Origin: Petrotoga mexicana DSM 14811
Lineage (GTDB): Bacteria > Thermotogota > Thermotogae > Petrotogales > Petrotogaceae
Length of the DNA: 64,000 bases
Direction of reading: 5' to 3'
NCBI RefSeq assembly: GCF_002895565.1
Contig: NZ_AZRN01000010.1
Coordinates: forward strand, 1-64,000
The notes beneath the pieces are model-generated. The model made no database searches. It had not been told where the DNA came from and saw only the letters and a program-made list of their open reading frames with translations. The position numbers were made by a program, and so were the translations under genes. This document shows positions 62,890 through 64,000 of the stretch, in pieces (within the stretch, counting starts at the first letter, position 1; the number at the start of each line of letters is the position of its first letter).

Positions 62890-62938
62890 TATTGTTGTTA
62901 TAAAGCCGACGCAGAAAAATTAATGCGTCGGTTTTTTT
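62868..62938 (+). promoter_or_regulatory. Competing hairpins between gltD and amt (attenuator-like)
   Basis: Three segments can pair alternatively: A GCGTCGGCT (62868-62876, inside gltD), B AGCCGACGC (62904-62912), C GCGTCGG (62925-62931). B with C plus AAAG/TTTT gives an intrinsic terminator with the T tract at 62932-62938. A with B (9 bp) would prevent it. Ribosomes finishing gltD cover A, favouring termination. Confidence 0.6.
62904..62938 (+). terminator. Intrinsic terminator after gltD
   Basis: CCGACGC (62906-62912) pairs with GCGTCGG (62925-62931), extended by AAAG with the first Ts of a 7-T run. Confidence 0.88.
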
Positions 62939-63024
62939 ATTTGGTAAAAGGAGGTGAAAAAAGTCTAGGTTAAGCACCATATTCTGGGGTTTGTAAAAAA
63001 TCAAAAAAGGAGTGTGAGGGTATT

Positions 63025-64000
63025 ATGAAGAGAGCTTGGAAGAGTTTGTTGATGTTGTCGGTTGCCTTTATTGTTCCAACCGCCTTACTCGCAGATAGTA
63101 TTACTATGGAGGAAGTGGTACGCTCCATTGATACTATGTGGACTTTACTCGCAGCGTTTTTAGTGTTTTTTATGCAAGCTGGATTTGTGCTCGTGGAAGC
63201 AGGGTTTACAAGATCAAAGAATACGGTAAACATCATTATGAAAAATTTTACTGATTTTTTGGTCGGCTCAATACTTTACTGGATAGTAGGATTTACAATT
63301 ATGTTCGGAGTTGGAAATGGTTTCATAGGTTGGCAAGGAAGTTTTGAATATCTGGGGTTAAACATTCCGCTTAACGCTTTTTTAATATTCCAGACGGTAT
63401 TTGCTGCAACCGCTGCAACTATTGTATCCGGAGCGATGGCGGAAAGAACTAAATTCACTGGCTATCTGATCTACAGTGTTTTCATCAGTGCATTTATATA
63501 TCCCATAGTTGGTCATTGGATATGGGGTGGAGGTTGGTTATCAGATATGGTCGATTTTGCAGGTTCCACAGTTGTCCATTCTGTAGGCGGCTGGGCAGCA
63601 CTGATGGGAACAATGGTTTTAGGACCAAGAACCGGTAAATACAGATCAGATGGAACGCCGAACAAGATACCAGGACATAGCTTAGTTTTAGCTGCTTTGG
63701 GTGTTTTCATCCTATGGTTTGGATGGTTTGGTTTTAACCCAGGAAGTACCATTTCGGGTTTAAATCTCAAAATCGGTGATATAGCAATGACCACAAATTT
63801 AGCTGCCTCGGCAGGAGGATTAGGAGCATTGACGATAGGTTGGTTTATCTACAAAAAACCGGATGTCAACTCTACCCTAAATGGTGTTTTAGCTGGATTA
63901 GTGGGGATCACTGCCGGTTGTGCCAGCGTTACAAACGTTGGAGCTGCAATAATAGGAGCTTTATCCGGTAGTTTAGTTGTGTTAGCTATAGAATTTTTTG
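63025..64000 (+). CDS. amt: Ammonium transporter (Amt family), truncated by window end
   Basis: The frame runs from ATG 63025 to the window end (325 codons visible). It starts with a signal-like hydrophobic segment, then MWTLLAAFLVFFMQAGFVLVEAGF near residue 38. VHSVGGWAALMGTMVLGPRTGKY near 189 includes a pore His, and WFGWFGFNPGS near 230 precedes further membrane segments. Amt proteins conduct ammonium into the cell. GGAGTGTGAGGG lies upstream. Its position after gltBD fits nitrogen assimilation; a glnB-type gene may follow beyond the window. Confidence 0.95.
   Translation, partial: MKRAWKSLLMLSVAFIVPTALLADSITMEEVVRSIDTMWTLLAAFLVFFMQAGFVLVEAGFTRSKNTVNIIMKNFTDFLVGSILYWIVGFTIMFGVGNGFIGWQGSFEYLGLNIPLNAFLIFQTVFAATAATIVSGAMAERTKFTGYLIYSVFISAFIYPIVGHWIWGGGWLSDMVDFAGSTVVHSVGGWAALMGTMVLGPRTGKYRSDGTPNKIPGHSLVLAALGVFILWFGWFGFNPGSTISGLNLKIGDIAMTTNLAASAGGLGALTIGWFIYKKPDVNSTLNGVLAGLVGITAGCASVTNVGAAIIGALSGSLVVLAIEFF

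Overview
The window looks like chromosome of a thermophilic member of the Thermotogota, most likely Petrotoga or a close relative. The evidence is low-GC DNA, strong AGGAGG-type ribosome binding sites, and an SLH/coiled-coil outer-sheath (Omp-alpha-like) protein. An encapsulin with a ferritin-like cargo and an EF-P of the Thermotoga type (Arg at the tip) point the same way. The genus is inferred from protein character; no rRNA gene is present. No CRISPR array, IS element or tRNA gene was seen.

Layout. 1-6.3 kb (+): spoVS-like gene, small unknown gene, YqhQ-like membrane protein, rho, lipase-like hydrolase, pyrE, HtrA protease. 6.4-10.8 kb (-): sugar ABC transporter (binding protein and two permeases) followed by glmM. 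11.1-12.7 kb (+): DHFR/RibD-like reductase and a PfkB sugar kinase. 12.6-22.0 kb (-): a tightly packed ten-gene cell-envelope cluster headed by a MarR regulator: PEGA protein, Omp-alpha-like coiled-coil protein, a patatin and its degenerate paralogue, an OstA/LptA-like protein, a small exported protein, a pilin-like protein, a HEAT-repeat protein and ComF. 22.3-25.8 kb (+): MATE exporter, MarR, second MATE exporter. 25.9-27.8 kb: efp, cold-shock gene, deoC. 27.8-35.9 kb (+): a TPP-riboswitch-controlled thiamine salvage and uptake operon, interrupted by a 1.75-kb cassette between 64-bp direct repeats. 36.9-38.7 kb (+): VapBC-type toxin-antitoxin pair, encapsulated ferritin-like cargo and encapsulin shell. 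38.8-40.2 kb (-): dnaA. 40.8-46.3 kb (+): five-gene peptide-type ABC transporter. 46.3-50.4 kb (-): murJ, upp, PfkB kinase, aldo/keto reductase. 50.9-54.8 kb (+): HAD phosphatase, stand-alone methionine-synthase reactivation domain, B12-dependent methionine synthase lacking that domain. 55.3-64.0 kb (+): nitrogen assimilation (glnA, gltB, gltD, amt, the last cut by the window end).

The most unusual signal is a dispersed family of G-rich repeats at ten loci. At every locus it lies 34-113 bp upstream of a start codon and in the same orientation as that gene; at several loci a sigma-70-type promoter lies just upstream, so the repeat would be in the mRNA leader. The terminal unit ends in GGGGCGCTAA and, in its best copies, carries four G-runs on the sense strand that fit a G-quadruplex motif. 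Copies range from a single unit to a six-unit array with a 40-45 bp period. The downstream genes are functionally unrelated (rho, pyrE, sugar kinase, HEAT protein, MATE, MarR, encapsulin region, HAD phosphatase, MetH activation, glnA). I do not know of a description of this family.

Several ORFs have long-ORF starts that overlap the Shine-Dalgarno sequence. Starts were moved downstream where the sequence supports it. Three genes then seem to need an ATT-like start.
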